Origin: Thioalkalivibrio paradoxus
GTDB taxonomy: Bacteria; Pseudomonadota; Gammaproteobacteria; Ectothiorhodospirales; Ectothiorhodospiraceae
Assembly: GCA_011390565.1 (NCBI GenBank)
Contig: JAABSC010000001.1
Location: forward strand, 124,001-188,000
Reading direction: 5' to 3'
DNA length: 64,000 bases
Shown: positions 56,216-64,000 of the stretch, piece after piece
Layout of the letters: each line of letters opens with the position of its first letter
Numbering within the stretch: position 1 is the stretch's first letter
The notes under the pieces: model-generated
What the model was told of the DNA's origin: nothing
Seen by the model: only the letters and a program-made list of their open reading frames with translations
The model's database searches: none
Program-made: the position numbers and the translations under genes

Positions 56216-57772
56216 ATGAGCGACAGTGTCGACCATGACTCGACCCCCCACCGTCTGACGCTCCGCCAGACCCGCCTGGAGGACTACCCGGGCATCTGCG
56301 AAATCATGGAGCGCGTCTACCCGGACCTCGACGGGGCCTGGAGCCTCGATCAGTTCACCTCTCAGGTCACGCGCTTTCCCGAGGGTCAGATCTGCATCGA
56401 GGACAACGGCAAGGTGGTGGCCGCGGCGATCAGTCTGATCGTCGAGTACCGGCGGTTTGGCGACCAGCACAGTTACTGGCAGATCACCGGCAACGGATAC
56501 CTGACTACGCACGATTCCGACGGTGACACCCTGTACGGCGTCGATATCTTCGTGCACCCGGACTATCGCGGACTGCGCCTGGGCCGGCGACTCTACGACG
56601 CGCGCAAGGAACTCTGCGAACGGCTGAACCTGCGCGCGATCGTCGCCGGCGGACGCATTCCCGGTTACGCCAAGGTTGCGGATCACATGACCCCGCAGCA
56701 GTACGTGGAGAAGGTGAAGAATCATGAGATCACGGATCCGATCCTGACGTTCCAGCTCGCCAACGACTTTCATGTCCGCAAGATCATCACCGACTATCTG
56801 CCGGCCGATGACCAATCCGGTGCGTACGCGACGTTGATCGAGTGGCTGAACATCTACTACGAGGAACAGGAAAAGGTGATCGGCGGCAGCCGCTCCGATG
56901 TGCGGGTGGGTGTGGTGCAGTGGCAGATGCGGCCGACCGCGTCCCTCGAGGAGCTGTTCCTCCAGATCGAGTACTTCGTCGATGCCGTTTCGGGCTACCG
57001 GGCGGACGCGGTACTGTTCCCGGAATTCTTCAACGGGCCGCTGATGGGCCAGTTCAACCAGGAGAACACCGCCGAGGCGGTGCGAAGCCTCGCCGAGTTC
57101 ACCGAGGCCATCCGCGAGGAAATGGTGCGTCTGGCGCTGGCGTACAACATCAACATCATCGCCGGCACCATGCCCGAGTACCGGGACGGGGTACTGCGCA
57201 ACGTTTCCTACCTGTGCCGCCGCGATGGCACCTGGGATCACCAGCACAAGATCCACGTGACGCCGGACGAGGTCGCCTTCTGGGGGCTCCAGGGCGGTGA
57301 CGACGTCAGGGTCTTCGATACCGACTTCGGCAAGATCGGGATCCTGATCTGCTACGACGTGGAGTTCCCGGAGCTACCGCGCCTGATGGCCGAAAAGGGG
57401 CTGCAGATCCTGTTCGTTCCTTTCTGGACCGACACCAAGAACGCCTATCTGCGCGTCCGCCGCTGCGCCCAGGCCCGCGCGATCGAGAACGAGTGCTACG
57501 TGGTCATCTCTGGCAGCGTCGGCAACCTGCCCAAGGTCGAGAACATGGACATGCAGTACTCCCAGGCGGCCGTGTTCACGCCGTCGGACTTCGCGTTCCC
57601 CCACGACGCGGTTGCGGCCGAAGCCACACCGAACACCGAGATGACCCTGATCGTCGATCTCGACCTGGACAACCTGAAGGAATTGCGCAATCACGGCTCG
57701 GTGCGCAACCTGCGGGACCGTCGGCGGGATCTCTACGAGGTCATCTGGCGAGGGGGCTCTCTCGGCGATTGA
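56216..57772 (+). CDS. GNAT acetyltransferase-nitrilase (carbon-nitrogen hydrolase) fusion
   Basis: The first ~190 of 518 residues form a GNAT-like domain (LRQTRLEDYPGICEIMERVYP, VDIFVHPDYRGLRLGRRLYDARKE, where the R-x-x-G/A-like loop binds acetyl-CoA). Residues about 225-510 form a nitrilase-family amidase. Its triad is Glu270 in FPEFF, Lys345 in HKIHVTP and Cys379 in ICYDVEFPE. The substrate is unknown, but the family is thought to hydrolyse a carbon-nitrogen bond of a compound acylated or bound by the GNAT part. It starts four bases after the small membrane gene and probably belongs to the same operon. Confidence 0.9.
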   Translation: MSDSVDHDSTPHRLTLRQTRLEDYPGICEIMERVYPDLDGAWSLDQFTSQVTRFPEGQICIEDNGKVVAAAISLIVEYRRFGDQHSYWQITGNGYLTTHDSDGDTLYGVDIFVHPDYRGLRLGRRLYDARKELCERLNLRAIVAGGRIPGYAKVADHMTPQQYVEKVKNHEITDPILTFQLANDFHVRKIITDYLPADDQSGAYATLIEWLNIYYEEQEKVIGGSRSDVRVGVVQWQMRPTASLEELFLQIEYFVDAVSGYRADAVLFPEFFNGPLMGQFNQENTAEAVRSLAEFTEAIREEMVRLALAYNINIIAGTMPEYRDGVLRNVSYLCRRDGTWDHQHKIHVTPDEVAFWGLQGGDDVRVFDTDFGKIGILICYDVEFPELPRLMAEKGLQILFVPFWTDTKNAYLRVRRCAQARAIENECYVVISGSVGNLPKVENMDMQYSQAAVFTPSDFAFPHDAVAAEATPNTEMTLIVDLDLDNLKELRNHGSVRNLRDRRRDLYEVIWRGGSLGD

Positions 57773-57838
57773 CCCGCGGCCTAACTTCCGGGATTCGTGA
57801 CCGTCGGCTGTCCCGGAGGGGTATCGATTCCGTTTTGG

Positions 57839-60346
57839 CTACTCCGCCCGCGGGGGCTTTTCGGCCAGGATCGCGGCACGGCGGGCCTCGGCCTCGGCGA
57901 CGATCCGTTCCCGGATGTCGCCATCCGCGGCAAGCAGCTCGTCGAAGTCGCGCGCGTCGAGGAACAGCAGGTGGCTGTAGGCCGTGGCATGAACATCGGC
58001 ACTGCGTGGCTGGCGGTCGATCAACCCCATTTCTCCGAAGAACGCACCTGGGCTCAATCGGATGGTCTCGGTCTGGGTCCGCACCTCGAGTTCACCCGAG
58101 GCAATGAAATACATGCCGTCGGTGCGATCCCCTCTCGCGACCACCTGTTCGCCAGGGGTCGCCAGGCGCGGCCTGAGCAGTCGACCGATACGGCGGGCCT
58201 TGTCTTCCGGCAGCGATGCGAACAGCGGGGCCCGGCGCATCAGGTCACCGAGACGGAGGCCAAGATCGAGCGGGGGCCGGCTGCGGATCCGTTCGCGCCG
58301 GCGCTCGATCTCGCGCTGCAGATGGTCGTAAACCTCGGCACCGATGAGTTGTTCGTCGAGCCGCTCGCGATAATCGGCCGCTTCCATCCGCAGCACGGCA
58401 CGCTGCACATGTTCGACCGCGAGGCCGCCCGCATACTCCGGAAACTGCACCTCGAGCGCGCCCAGAGCCGCCTCGGTCGCCTGGAGCCGCTGCGCGAGCA
58501 GGGTTGCGATCTGGGCATGGACGGCTTCCCCGAATAGCGGACGCAGGGCGCCCTGGTTGTAATCGACCAGCTCACCGAGCACGCGGCGACCGATCAGCAG
58601 GGCCTCGAAACGCGATTCCAGCGCCCGCTCGAGGGGTTTGTTCATCCCGAAGCGGCGATGCAGCTGCAGCGCAAGCGCAAACGCGCCACTGCCCTGGGCG
58701 ATGCGGCGTGTGGCGGTCTGCCATGCGGCCGGACCCTCGGTACGCACTCGGTCTGCAAGACGGTCGGCGGACGCGGCCAGTCCCGCCAGCAGGGATCTCG
58801 AGACCGTCAATTCCTCGAAATGGCGCAGGTACAGCTCCTTTTCCCGTGCGGCCAGGGTGAGCAGGCCTACGCGCACCTGGTCGGTCGTGGAAAGCGCCGC
58901 CTGATCGGCCTCTCGGCGCGGCGCGGCGGGCTCGGTGGCGGGATCGCCCCGTGCGTGGTCGAGTACCGCCGGATCCAGCGCATACTGTCGGGCCGTGGTC
59001 TCCATTCGCCGTCGTGTCTCCGCATGCGACAGCTTGAGCACGCGGTCCCGCAAGGAGGCCTCCAGCGGATCCAGACGATCGAGCCGAAGCAGGCGCAGCA
59101 GGGGCCGAAGCGTGGGCGCGGACAGCACCAGCGTGAAGAACACGAAGCCCACGGCGAGACCCGCCAGGGTCTCGCGCAGCTCCACCGGCAGCCCGGGTGT
59201 CTGCGCGACCGCGAGGGCGAGCACGAGCGTGGTGGCTCCTCGCAAACCTCCCCAGATGATCACCAGCTTGAAGCGGTGGTCGATGGGCCGGGTCACCCGT
59301 GTCCACACCAGGATGGGCAGGAGCCCGTACAGCACGACAACCCGCGCGAAGATGGCGAGTACGGCGATGAACAGCACCACACCCGCTTCGTACCAGCCGA
59401 ACCCCGCGACCAGCCGGGCGGCGAGCATCGCGGCGAGAATGAAGATCAGCGAGCTGGCCCAGAACTCGATCTGGGTCCAGGTTTCGACCAGGGAGCGCCA
59501 GTTGTGACGGGTCAGGCGCAGGGGCCCGTAGTGGGCGACGGTCAGCGCCGCGAAGACCACCGCCACCACTCCGGAAACGCCACCGTATACCTGGGCGACA
59601 GTGTAGGACAGGTAGCACAGGGCCAGTGCGGCAGAGGCCTCGGAGGTCGTGTCGCCACCCAGGCGCGGCATGATCCACAGGGCGAGTCGCGCCATGACGA
59701 AACCGAGCACCGCACCGCCGATGAAGTCCACGGCGAACTCGCCGGCGATGGCGCCCCAGTGGGGTGTCCCGCGCCCGAGGAGGATCGACAACAGCACACC
59801 GAACAGGGCGATCGCGGCGGCGTCATTGAGCAGGCTCTCGCCCTGGACCAGGGTGGTCAGGCGTTTCGGTGCCCCGAGGTCACGGAAGATCGCCACCACC
59901 GCCGCGGGATCCGTCGTGGCGATGATCGCCGCCAGCAGGAGGGCCGCGAACAGGCCGACGCCCACGCCGAGATGCAGCGTGACGCCGATGACCGCGGTCG
60001 CCACGAACACGGCGACCACCGCGAGCAGAAGAACCGCCCAGGCTTCCTCGATCATCCGCCGCACGTCGATCACCAGACCGGCCGCGAACAGAAGCGGCGG
60101 CAGAAAAACGGCGAGGAAGATGTCCGGCTCCAGGCCCAGGCTGGTCAGGCTTTTCAGCAGGTCGCCCACCGGGCCGGCGCGCGAATCCGATGGCATCGTG
60201 GCCGCAACCAGGCCAAGCGCCATGCCGAGAAGCGCGAGCAGCACCGTATGCGGGATCCGGAGCCGCTTGGCCAGCGGAACGAACAGGCTGGCGAGAAGCA
60301 GGAGGACCGCGGCGGCCAGAACCGGGAGCAGGGGATCGTACATCAT
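57839..60346 (-). CDS. Sodium/proton antiporter (NhaP/CPA1) with C-terminal cyclic-nucleotide-binding domain
   Basis: The 835 residues start with about 12 transmembrane helices of the CPA1 family: LAVFLPPLLFAAGL, the ion-binding region ATTDPAAVVAIFRDLGAP, QGESLLNDAAAIALF, and IIWGGLRGATTLVLALAVA. A cytoplasmic tail from about 430 is helical to about 690. It ends in a cNMP-binding-like fold (about 700-820; VARGDRTDGMYFIASGELEV and LSPGAFFGEMGLIDRQPRSADV). The ion-binding Asp and Asn residues are present. Na+ efflux would suit a saline or alkaline habitat. A very similar arrangement is known in other CPA1 proteins. Confidence 0.9.
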   Translation of the reverse strand: MMYDPLLPVLAAAVLLLLASLFVPLAKRLRIPHTVLLALLGMALGLVAATMPSDSRAGPVGDLLKSLTSLGLEPDIFLAVFLPPLLFAAGLVIDVRRMIEEAWAVLLLAVVAVFVATAVIGVTLHLGVGVGLFAALLLAAIIATTDPAAVVAIFRDLGAPKRLTTLVQGESLLNDAAAIALFGVLLSILLGRGTPHWGAIAGEFAVDFIGGAVLGFVMARLALWIMPRLGGDTTSEASAALALCYLSYTVAQVYGGVSGVVAVVFAALTVAHYGPLRLTRHNWRSLVETWTQIEFWASSLIFILAAMLAARLVAGFGWYEAGVVLFIAVLAIFARVVVLYGLLPILVWTRVTRPIDHRFKLVIIWGGLRGATTLVLALAVAQTPGLPVELRETLAGLAVGFVFFTLVLSAPTLRPLLRLLRLDRLDPLEASLRDRVLKLSHAETRRRMETTARQYALDPAVLDHARGDPATEPAAPRREADQAALSTTDQVRVGLLTLAAREKELYLRHFEELTVSRSLLAGLAASADRLADRVRTEGPAAWQTATRRIAQGSGAFALALQLHRRFGMNKPLERALESRFEALLIGRRVLGELVDYNQGALRPLFGEAVHAQIATLLAQRLQATEAALGALEVQFPEYAGGLAVEHVQRAVLRMEAADYRERLDEQLIGAEVYDHLQREIERRRERIRSRPPLDLGLRLGDLMRRAPLFASLPEDKARRIGRLLRPRLATPGEQVVARGDRTDGMYFIASGELEVRTQTETIRLSPGAFFGEMGLIDRQPRSADVHATAYSHLLFLDARDFDELLAADGDIRERIVAEAEARRAAILAEKPPRAE

Positions 60347-60449
60347 GAGTCCGGGGCCGGTTGAGGTTCGGGGCGTTGACCGCCGTACTCTAGGCTAACG
60401 AGGCGTCCGCGCGCGACTGAAGGCGTTCATCTGCCGCGGACACAGCGAC

Positions 60450-60486
60450 GGCCAGGACGTATCTTCGCGTGCGATACGCCCTGGCC
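60450..60486 (-). terminator. Hairpin between dienelactone hydrolase and antiporter genes
   Basis: Stem GGCCAGG (60450-60456) pairs with CCTGGCC (60480-60486), and inside it GTATC (60459-60463) pairs with GATAC (60473-60477), leaving a 2x2 internal loop and a 9-base loop: 12 pairs. It lies 13 bases past the hydrolase stop. A second 7-bp stem, CCGTCTC-a-GAGACGG (60494-60508), overlaps that stop. No T-run is seen. Confidence 0.5.
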
Positions 60487-60498
60487 GCATGGCCCGTC

Positions 60499-61299
60499 TC
60501 AGAGACGGTCGTTGAGGTAGGCGATCAGCCAGTTCCAGGAGTCGCGGTCGGCACGCTCGTCGTAGCCCACCGGCATGCCGAACTGCTCGGCGATCGCGTC
60601 GGCGCCCGGGTTGGTGAAGCTGTGGGTCGCACCGGCGAAGTCGACGAAGGTGTAGAGCACGCCGGCGGCGGACATCTCCTCGCGGAAGGCGGCGATCTGC
60701 TCGGCCGGTACCATCGGGTCCTCCGCGCCGTTGAAGACCAGGACATCCGCCTTCACGGTATCCGGCTGAGCCGGGTTGCCGGTGTTCAGGGCGCCGTGGA
60801 AGCTCGCCACCATCGCCAGGTCGGCGCCGGCCCGGGCGGCCTCCAGCACCACGCTGCCGCCAAAGCAGTAGCCAATGGCCGCAAGCGGCTGGTCTGCGGT
60901 CAGTTCGTGCCCGCGCAGCAGCGCCTCCGCGGCCTCGAACCGGCCCATCATCACATCGCGGTTGGTGCGCACGGCGGTCGCGAACTCGCGCGCGGTGCTC
61001 GGGTGCTCGGCCAGCTTGCCGGTCCCGTACATGTCCAGGGCAAAGCCGACGTAGCCGGCCTCGGCGAGCATCTCGGCGCGACGCTGGGCGTTCTCGTCGT
61101 GGCCCCACCACTCGTGAACCACGATCACGCCGGGCCGGGGTCCCTCCAGCGCGGCGTCATAGGCGAGGTAGCCGGTGAGTTCGACACCGTTGTGTTCGTA
61201 GACCACCCGCTCCGTCTGGAGCGCGGGGCCGGATTCGGCGAATGCGACGTTCAGGATCAGAAGCAGGGCTAGGACGGGAAGGGCGAGGATCTGGCGCAT
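60499..61299 (-). CDS. Dienelactone hydrolase family protein, secreted
   Basis: Alpha/beta hydrolase with a signal peptide (ILALPVLALLLILNVAFAES). The 266 residues have the dienelactone hydrolase triad: Cys in AIGYCFGGSVVL, Asp in FNGAEDPMVP and His in FAGATHSFTNPG. The family start WWGHDENAQRRAEMLAEAGY follows VVVHE. CAGGAGAG precedes the ATG at 61299. It likely acts outside the cytoplasm on an ester or lactone; the substrate is not known. It is divergent from a second member of the family. Confidence 0.88.
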   Translation of the reverse strand: MRQILALPVLALLLILNVAFAESGPALQTERVVYEHNGVELTGYLAYDAALEGPRPGVIVVHEWWGHDENAQRRAEMLAEAGYVGFALDMYGTGKLAEHPSTAREFATAVRTNRDVMMGRFEAAEALLRGHELTADQPLAAIGYCFGGSVVLEAARAGADLAMVASFHGALNTGNPAQPDTVKADVLVFNGAEDPMVPAEQIAAFREEMSAAGVLYTFVDFAGATHSFTNPGADAIAEQFGMPVGYDERADRDSWNWLIAYLNDRL

Positions 61300-61480
61300 G
61301 GGCTCTCCTGGGTCGGGTCGGTGATCGGGTGCCGGCGCTCCCTGGCACGGGTTCGCCGGAAGCAAGAGTATCCGGAAGCCCCGGTGTCGGTGCAACGCGC
61401 GCCCCTGAACCGGGCGGAATGCGAACGCTGCCATCGAAGTCTACCCTTATAGCCGAAGCTGAGCCTGGAAGGGGATGCCC

Positions 61481-62335
61481 ATGCGTACCACGACGATCCT
61501 GATCGGCCTGTGGCTGGTCGTATCCATCGTTGCCGTCGCCGACGATCGACACGACTGGCTCGACAACGCGTGGTGGTCCGAGGGGCAGCTGCCCGTGCCC
61601 GCGAATCACGCGGTTCGCACCACCACCGACTCCCTGGTCACCGACGAGGCCGATATCCCGATCCACATTGCCCGCCCGGACGCCGGGGGCGAGTTCCCGG
61701 GCGTCCTTTTCGTGCACGGGCGCCGCGGCGTGGACCCCTTGATCCAGGGCCACGTGCGAAGGCTTGCGGCGCGCGGTTTCGTCGTCTACGCGCCGGATCT
61801 CTACGTCGGCCGGTTCATCGAGGCCATGCCGATCGAACACGACTACGCACTCGAAGACGATCTGGACGCCGTGCTGGATCACGTACGGGCCTCCGGGATG
61901 CACTCCGGCGACCGGGTCTGTGTCTATTCCCATACGCGCGGCGGTTACCTTGCGCTGAAACTCGCGGTCAGCCTGAATCGCCAGGCCGATGCGCTGGCCT
62001 GCTTCGTCAGCTACTACCCGCATATGCAGGATCCGAATGCCCCGGAGCCCATGCAGGTGTATCGCTATGCAGCCGAGGCCGACCGCTTGACGATTCCCTC
62101 CCTGATTTTCGTCGGGGACCAGGAGCAGTACCAGCGCAAGCGCGGCATCGATATGGCCGTGGCCAGCATGCAGGGCCGCGGGCTTCCGGTACACCTGGTG
62201 ACGTATCCCGGCGTGGGACGCGGGTTCGATTTCCGGGAGCCGCCGGTGCGCACCTTCGCGGACGATCTTGCCACCCGCGATGCGCTGATGCGCGCGGCCG
62301 GTTTCATGCGGCGGTCTCTCGGCGTGGCCGACTGA
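61481..62335 (+). CDS. Dienelactone-hydrolase-like protein, probably catalytically inactive
   Basis: The 284 residues start with a signal peptide (TTTILIGLWLVVSIVAVADD) and have the alpha/beta-hydrolase fold (VLFVHGRRGVDPLIQ, RLAARGFVVYAPDLY). The expected G-x-C-x-G-G nucleophile site reads SHTRGG with Thr152, and the usual catalytic-His segment (P-G-x-x-H-G-F) reads PGVGRGF with Arg247. The Asp in FVGDQEQY is retained. Two of the three triad residues are therefore missing. AAGGGG lies six bases before ATG 61481; an ATG at 61475 is too close to it. Confidence 0.75.
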   Translation: MRTTTILIGLWLVVSIVAVADDRHDWLDNAWWSEGQLPVPANHAVRTTTDSLVTDEADIPIHIARPDAGGEFPGVLFVHGRRGVDPLIQGHVRRLAARGFVVYAPDLYVGRFIEAMPIEHDYALEDDLDAVLDHVRASGMHSGDRVCVYSHTRGGYLALKLAVSLNRQADALACFVSYYPHMQDPNAPEPMQVYRYAAEADRLTIPSLIFVGDQEQYQRKRGIDMAVASMQGRGLPVHLVTYPGVGRGFDFREPPVRTFADDLATRDALMRAAGFMRRSLGVAD

Positions 62336-62389
62336 GTGCGCGGCAGGATCCGTGGGGAACGTCGCGACGGTACCCCGGGTCACACGGGT

Positions 62390-62944
62390 ATGGCGAATGT
62401 TCAGGCGTGGGCGATGATCGCATGCCGGCCGTTGTGTGCGGCGGCACTGGCTGGGCTCATGACGGCCTGTGCCTCGGTGCCCGACGCGTTGCAGCCGGTG
62501 CCCGAGACGCAGCCTGGCGTGGCTCAGGTTCAGGCCCACCCGGGCGATGCGATCGGTCGGACGGTGGTCTGGGGCGGTGTGGTGGCGCGGGTGACCAACG
62601 AGGTCGAGGGTACCCGTCTGGAAATCGTCAGCCGTTCGCTGGACCGCAATCAGCGCCCGGCATCCGGTGATCGTAGCGAAGGGCGTTTCCGCGCGTTCTT
62701 TCCTGGACTGCTGGATCCCCAGGTCTATGCACCGGAGCGCGAAGTGACGGTCCGCGGGCGGGTGATGGGGGTCACGCTGGACCGCATCGGTGCGTTCCCG
62801 TACCCCTTCCCGGAGGTTGCCGCGGAGTCGGTGCACCTCTGGCCGGTTCCCGATCCGGAGATCATTCTCAGGGATCCGTTCTGGGATCCCTGGGGTCCGT
62901 GGTATCGATCTCCATGGCATCCGTGGCATCCGGGGTTGCGATGA
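62390..62944 (+). CDS. Slp-family outer-membrane lipoprotein (first of two)
   Basis: A 184-residue lipoprotein with signal and lipobox ending in AALAGLMTAC. The body resembles the Slp family (starvation-inducible lipoprotein): AQVQAHPGDAIGRTVVWGGVVARV, TRLEIVSRSLDRNQRP, SEGRFRAFFPGLLDPQVYAPEREVTVRG, and AAESVHLWP. The C-terminal tail is Trp- and Pro-rich (FWDPWGPWYRSPWHPWHPG). Start uncertain: ATG 62390 or 62414. It overlaps the second Slp gene by four bases. Confidence 0.8.
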   Translation: MANVQAWAMIACRPLCAAALAGLMTACASVPDALQPVPETQPGVAQVQAHPGDAIGRTVVWGGVVARVTNEVEGTRLEIVSRSLDRNQRPASGDRSEGRFRAFFPGLLDPQVYAPEREVTVRGRVMGVTLDRIGAFPYPFPEVAAESVHLWPVPDPEIILRDPFWDPWGPWYRSPWHPWHPGLR

Positions 62945-63435
62945 GCGTTCGGGCGGTTCCACCGATGTGGGTGCTTCCGCTTCTGCTCGTCCTTTCCGCC
63001 TGTGCGGCGGCGCCGCTCGCTCCGGTGCAGGGCCCGGTGGTCTCTCCCTCTGCTGCCGCCACCAGCGGCGCGATCGGTGCGGCGCAGCTCTGGGGTGGTG
63101 TGATCGTCGAAGTCCGAAACCTCGAGGACTCGACCTGGATTGAGGTGGTCAGTTACCCGTTGCATCGACAGCAGCCTCTGACGGGCGGCATGACCAATGG
63201 GCGTTTCCTGCTCAGGGCGCCCGGTTTTCTGGATCCGCTGGATCATCGCGTGGGCCGCCTCTTGACCGCGCGGGGCCGGATCAGTGGCTTCGAGGACGGG
63301 CGGATCGGTGAGGTGGCCTACCGGTTTCCCGTGCTCTCGGCGGAAGAGATTCACCTTTGGCCAGACAGTGCGGCCGGCGCAGCCCGGGGCTGGGGCGGGG
63401 TGCGTTTCGGGATCGGAATCGGGATCGGGCTCTGA
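62941..63435 (+). CDS. Slp-family outer-membrane lipoprotein (second of two)
   Basis: A 164-residue paralogue of the previous protein with lipobox LLLVLSAC. It shares GAAQLWGGVIVEVRN, TWIEVVSYPLHRQQPL, GRFLLRAPGFLDPLDHRVGRLLTARG and EEIHLWPD. It lacks the aromatic tail and instead ends in glycine repeats (RFGIGIGIGL). Its ATG overlaps the upstream stop (ATGA). Slp proteins are tied to starvation and acid responses in E. coli; the role here is not known. Confidence 0.8.
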   Translation: MSVRAVPPMWVLPLLLVLSACAAAPLAPVQGPVVSPSAAATSGAIGAAQLWGGVIVEVRNLEDSTWIEVVSYPLHRQQPLTGGMTNGRFLLRAPGFLDPLDHRVGRLLTARGRISGFEDGRIGEVAYRFPVLSAEEIHLWPDSAAGAARGWGGVRFGIGIGIGL

Positions 63436-63448
63436 GCGCGCGGGCGGC

Positions 63449-64000
63449 TCAGCCGGTGCTTCCGAACAGGTGCCCGAAAATGCGCGCACCCCCGATGTAG
63501 GTCCCCATCGCCGAACCCAGTGTGGTGAGCAGAAACACCAGCAGCACCCGCGACACCCGGTTGCTCCACCATCCCTTCGGGTTGGTCGTGTCCTTTCGAA
63601 GTCGCGCGAAATCCCCGACTTGCGGTTTGCGCAGGTAAAGCTCGACGGCCGCGGCGACGAAGCCGACGCCGATGGTCGGATTCAGTGAGGTCAGCGGCGC
63701 TGCGAGTGCGGCGGTCACGATGGTCACCGGGTGGGCCAGCGCGATGATGCCCCCGACTGCCGCCAGGCCGCCGTTGATCATCACCCAGTCGAGCACCATC
63801 TGCAGGCCGAGCTCGGTGTTGCGGGTGAACCCGACGACAAAGCCCAGCAGGATGATGCCCACCACGATCCAGGGCACGTACCGGGGCCAGCGCGCCCGCG
63901 GAGGGGACTGGTCGAGCTGATTCAGGATCTGGTCGGGTGGTTGCTGTTCGAGCGTCGCGTAGCGTTCGATGCCCTTCAGATGCCCGGCACCCACCACGGC
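63449..64000 (-). CDS. TraB/PrgY-family membrane protein, C-terminal part (truncated by window end)
   Basis: Only the C-terminal 183 codons or so are in the window; the frame continues past 64000. The visible part starts with the family motif VVGAGHLKGI and then a helix near PWIVVGIILLGFVVGF, a further hydrophobic region GGLAAVGGIIALAHPVTIVTAALAAPLTSLNP and a last helix VLLVFLLTTLGSAMGTYIG. PrgY/TraB proteins block mating signals in enterococci, but homologues are widespread with unknown roles. The N-terminal domain cannot be assessed. Confidence 0.75.
   Translation of the reverse strand, partial: AVVGAGHLKGIERYATLEQQPPDQILNQLDQSPPRARWPRYVPWIVVGIILLGFVVGFTRNTELGLQMVLDWVMINGGLAAVGGIIALAHPVTIVTAALAAPLTSLNPTIGVGFVAAAVELYLRKPQVGDFARLRKDTTNPKGWWSNRVSRVLLVFLLTTLGSAMGTYIGGARIFGHLFGSTG

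Noticed and set aside
60395..61111. A minus-strand frame with Arg/Gly-rich protein overlapping the hydrolase gene
   Set aside because: It overlaps the dienelactone hydrolase in another frame, and its composition is that of a shadow ORF.

Overview
The window is chromosomal DNA of a GC-rich bacterium, most likely a halophilic or haloalkaliphilic gammaproteobacterium of the Ectothiorhodospiraceae type (Thioalkalivibrio-like; this is an inference, no database was searched). The pointers are the gene orders ftsY-ftsE-ftsX-rpoH, bioH-bioC and purD-purH, a complete cbb3 oxidase locus, and a pathway that makes glycine betaine from glycine through two separate methyltransferases beside a ProVWX-type betaine transporter. 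No rRNA, tRNA, CRISPR array, prophage or intact insertion sequence was seen. Coding density is high and genes are often joined by 4-base ATGA or GTGA overlaps.

Layout. 1-5.7 kb: a truncated MidA-type methyltransferase, uppP, tsaD, plsY (minus) and bioH-bioC. 5.8-14.6 kb: ccoNOQP followed by the assembly genes ccoG, a fixH-like gene, the copper ATPase ccoI and ccoS, with a tiny membrane ORF at the end. 14.6-20 kb (minus): a hypothetical gene, a cysteine desulfurase, rpoH, ftsX, ftsE and ftsY. A CIRCE-like operator lies in front of rpoH. 20-23.3 kb: an M16 protease pair and rsmD. 23.3-32.4 kb (minus): a coiled-coil membrane protein, a fructosamine-kinase-like protein, slt, rluE, a DUF1007 protein, mdh, a malic enzyme, an M48 lipoprotein and rpmE. 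32.7-34.6 kb: rimO and two small related ORFs. 34.7-40.2 kb (minus): glgP, purD, purH.

40.8-55.3 kb is the most distinctive part. It holds an exported DsrE-like protein, proV-proW-proX (minus), a membrane-anchored methyltransferase-like protein, an outer-membrane barrel, then glycine/sarcosine N-methyltransferase, sarcosine/dimethylglycine N-methyltransferase, metK, bpt (minus) and cobalamin-dependent metH. The methyltransferases, MetK and MetH form a methyl-transfer route that would feed betaine synthesis, and ProVWX would import the same solute. S-adenosylhomocysteine hydrolase, which the cycle also needs, is not in the window.

55.4-64 kb: a PH-domain membrane protein and a small membrane partner, a GNAT-nitrilase fusion, a Na+/H+ antiporter with a cyclic-nucleotide-binding-like tail, a divergent pair of dienelactone-hydrolase-family proteins (one with intact catalytic residues, one that appears to have lost them), two overlapping Slp-type lipoprotein genes and the C-terminus of a TraB-family protein. 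Several intergenic elements stand out: a two-copy dispersed repeat (3.1 and 24.5 kb), a MITE-like element between purH and purD, and strong hairpins at several gene ends.
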